Assembly (NCBI GenBank): GCA_964528605.1
Contig: CAZGSV010000057.1
Span: 1-21,246, forward strand
Source of the DNA: CAZGSV01 sp964528605
Lineage (GTDB): Bacteria > Armatimonadota > Zipacnadia > CAZGSV01
Direction: 5' to 3'
DNA: 21,246 bases
Part shown: positions 20,853 through 21,246 of the stretch, one piece after another
How positions within the stretch are numbered: position 1 is the stretch's first letter
How the letters are laid out: each line of letters begins with the position of its first letter
The notes under the pieces: generated by a model
What the model was told of the DNA's origin: nothing
Seen by the model: the letters and a program-made list of their open reading frames with translations, nothing else
The model's database searches: none
Position numbers and translations under genes: made by a program

Positions 20853-21246
20853 GTGGAGGTTAGTTTCGAGGAACTGGTGGCCTTCGCCGCGGAGAAAACC
20901 GCCTCCGACATCTTCCTCAAGCAGGGCACCCCGCCCATGCTGCGGGTGCATGGGGAGATCGAACCGACCCCCATGCCCGGCCTCACCGGGGACGACACCC
21001 GCGCCGTCGCCGAAGCGCTCATGAGCGAACGCCAGAAGGAGCGCTTCCTCGACTACCATGAGTGCGACATCGGCATTACCATTGGCGACATCGTGCGCCT
21101 GCGCGTCAACATCTCACAGGAGCGCGGCGCCATCGCCGTGGTATCACGCCTGATCCCGCTCCGGGTGCCCACTATCGACGAGCTGGTGCTGCCCTCCATT
21201 CTCAAGGAATTGGTCAAGCACAAGAGCGGGCTCATCCTGGTCACCG
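20853..21246 (+). CDS. PilT-like type IV pilus retraction ATPase, 5' part
   Basis: The first 131 residues of a secretion/twitching ATPase, cut off by the window edge. The start is GTG 20853 with AAGGAGA about 8 bases upstream. The N-terminal PAS-like domain motif ASDIFLKQGTPPMLRVHG (residues 17-34) is characteristic of PilT/PilU, followed by MSERQKERF and ECDIGITI. The visible sequence ends at GLILVT, immediately before the expected Walker A (GPTGSGKST). PilT hydrolyses ATP to retract pili for twitching motility. PilB and GspE proteins have different N-termini, so PilT or PilU is favoured. Confidence 0.88.
   Translation, partial: MEVSFEELVAFAAEKTASDIFLKQGTPPMLRVHGEIEPTPMPGLTGDDTRAVAEALMSERQKERFLDYHECDIGITIGDIVRLRVNISQERGAIAVVSRLIPLRVPTIDELVLPSILKELVKHKSGLILVT

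Overview
The window is high-GC bacterial chromosome with densely packed genes, frequent GTG/TTG starts and coupled stop/start overlaps. Taxonomy cannot be fixed from the sequence alone. The mix of an FG-GAP-propeller glycosidase, GH4, a Gfo/Idh/MocA oxidoreductase, hydroxypyruvate-isomerase-like enzyme, VanW, BioY and a PilT-type ATPase suits an uncultured saccharolytic, surface-living bacterium of the Armatimonadota/Planctomycetota/Chloroflexota kind. This placement is an inference.

Layout, left to right. 1-408 holds no convincing gene, only a palindromic element. 409-2612 (+) is a two-gene unit: GH4 glycosidase and CPBP membrane protease. 2897-3349 (+) is an unrecognised small helical protein. 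3452-3898 (+) is a RAYT (Y1/HUH) transposase with a REP-like hairpin starting on its stop codon. 3958-8587 (-) carries, in transcription order, a Gfo/Idh/MocA oxidoreductase, a double-GAF protein, a VanW protein and a hydroxypyruvate-isomerase-like enzyme. 8588-8754 is a palindrome-rich spacer with a second REP-like hairpin of the same design. 8755-9486 (-) is an MNT/HEPN pair whose HEPN gene is broken twice. 9591-10676 (-) is ychF. 10805-14600 (+) holds bioY, hisS and aspS. 14669-18451 (-) is a large secreted propeller-glycosidase. 18581-20637 (+) is a multi-pass membrane protein followed by a small zinc-ribbon membrane protein. tRNA-Ala(GGC) lies at 20683-20757, and the start of a PilT-like ATPase runs off the right edge.

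How the parts fit. The secreted glycosidase would degrade polymers outside the cell. GH4, the sugar-type oxidoreductase and the isomerase-like enzyme could process the released sugars inside, although they sit in separate transcription units. hisS-aspS is a translationally coupled tRNA-synthetase operon. Its AspRS carries residues typical of the non-discriminating type, implying tRNA-dependent Asn synthesis by GatCAB.

Several promoters share the form TTGAC(C/G)-N16/17-TA(g/c)(A/a)xT: bioY, tRNA-Ala, the large glycosidase, the oxidoreductase and perhaps the 2897 gene. The oxidoreductase promoter would start transcription on the A of its ATG (leaderless). The glycosidase promoter is embraced by two CCTGC-N-GCAGG palindromes that look like an operator pair. 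The most notable items are the RAYT/REP pairing, the degraded MNT-HEPN module with a palindrome over its promoter, and the eight-bladed propeller fused to a clan-A glycosidase.
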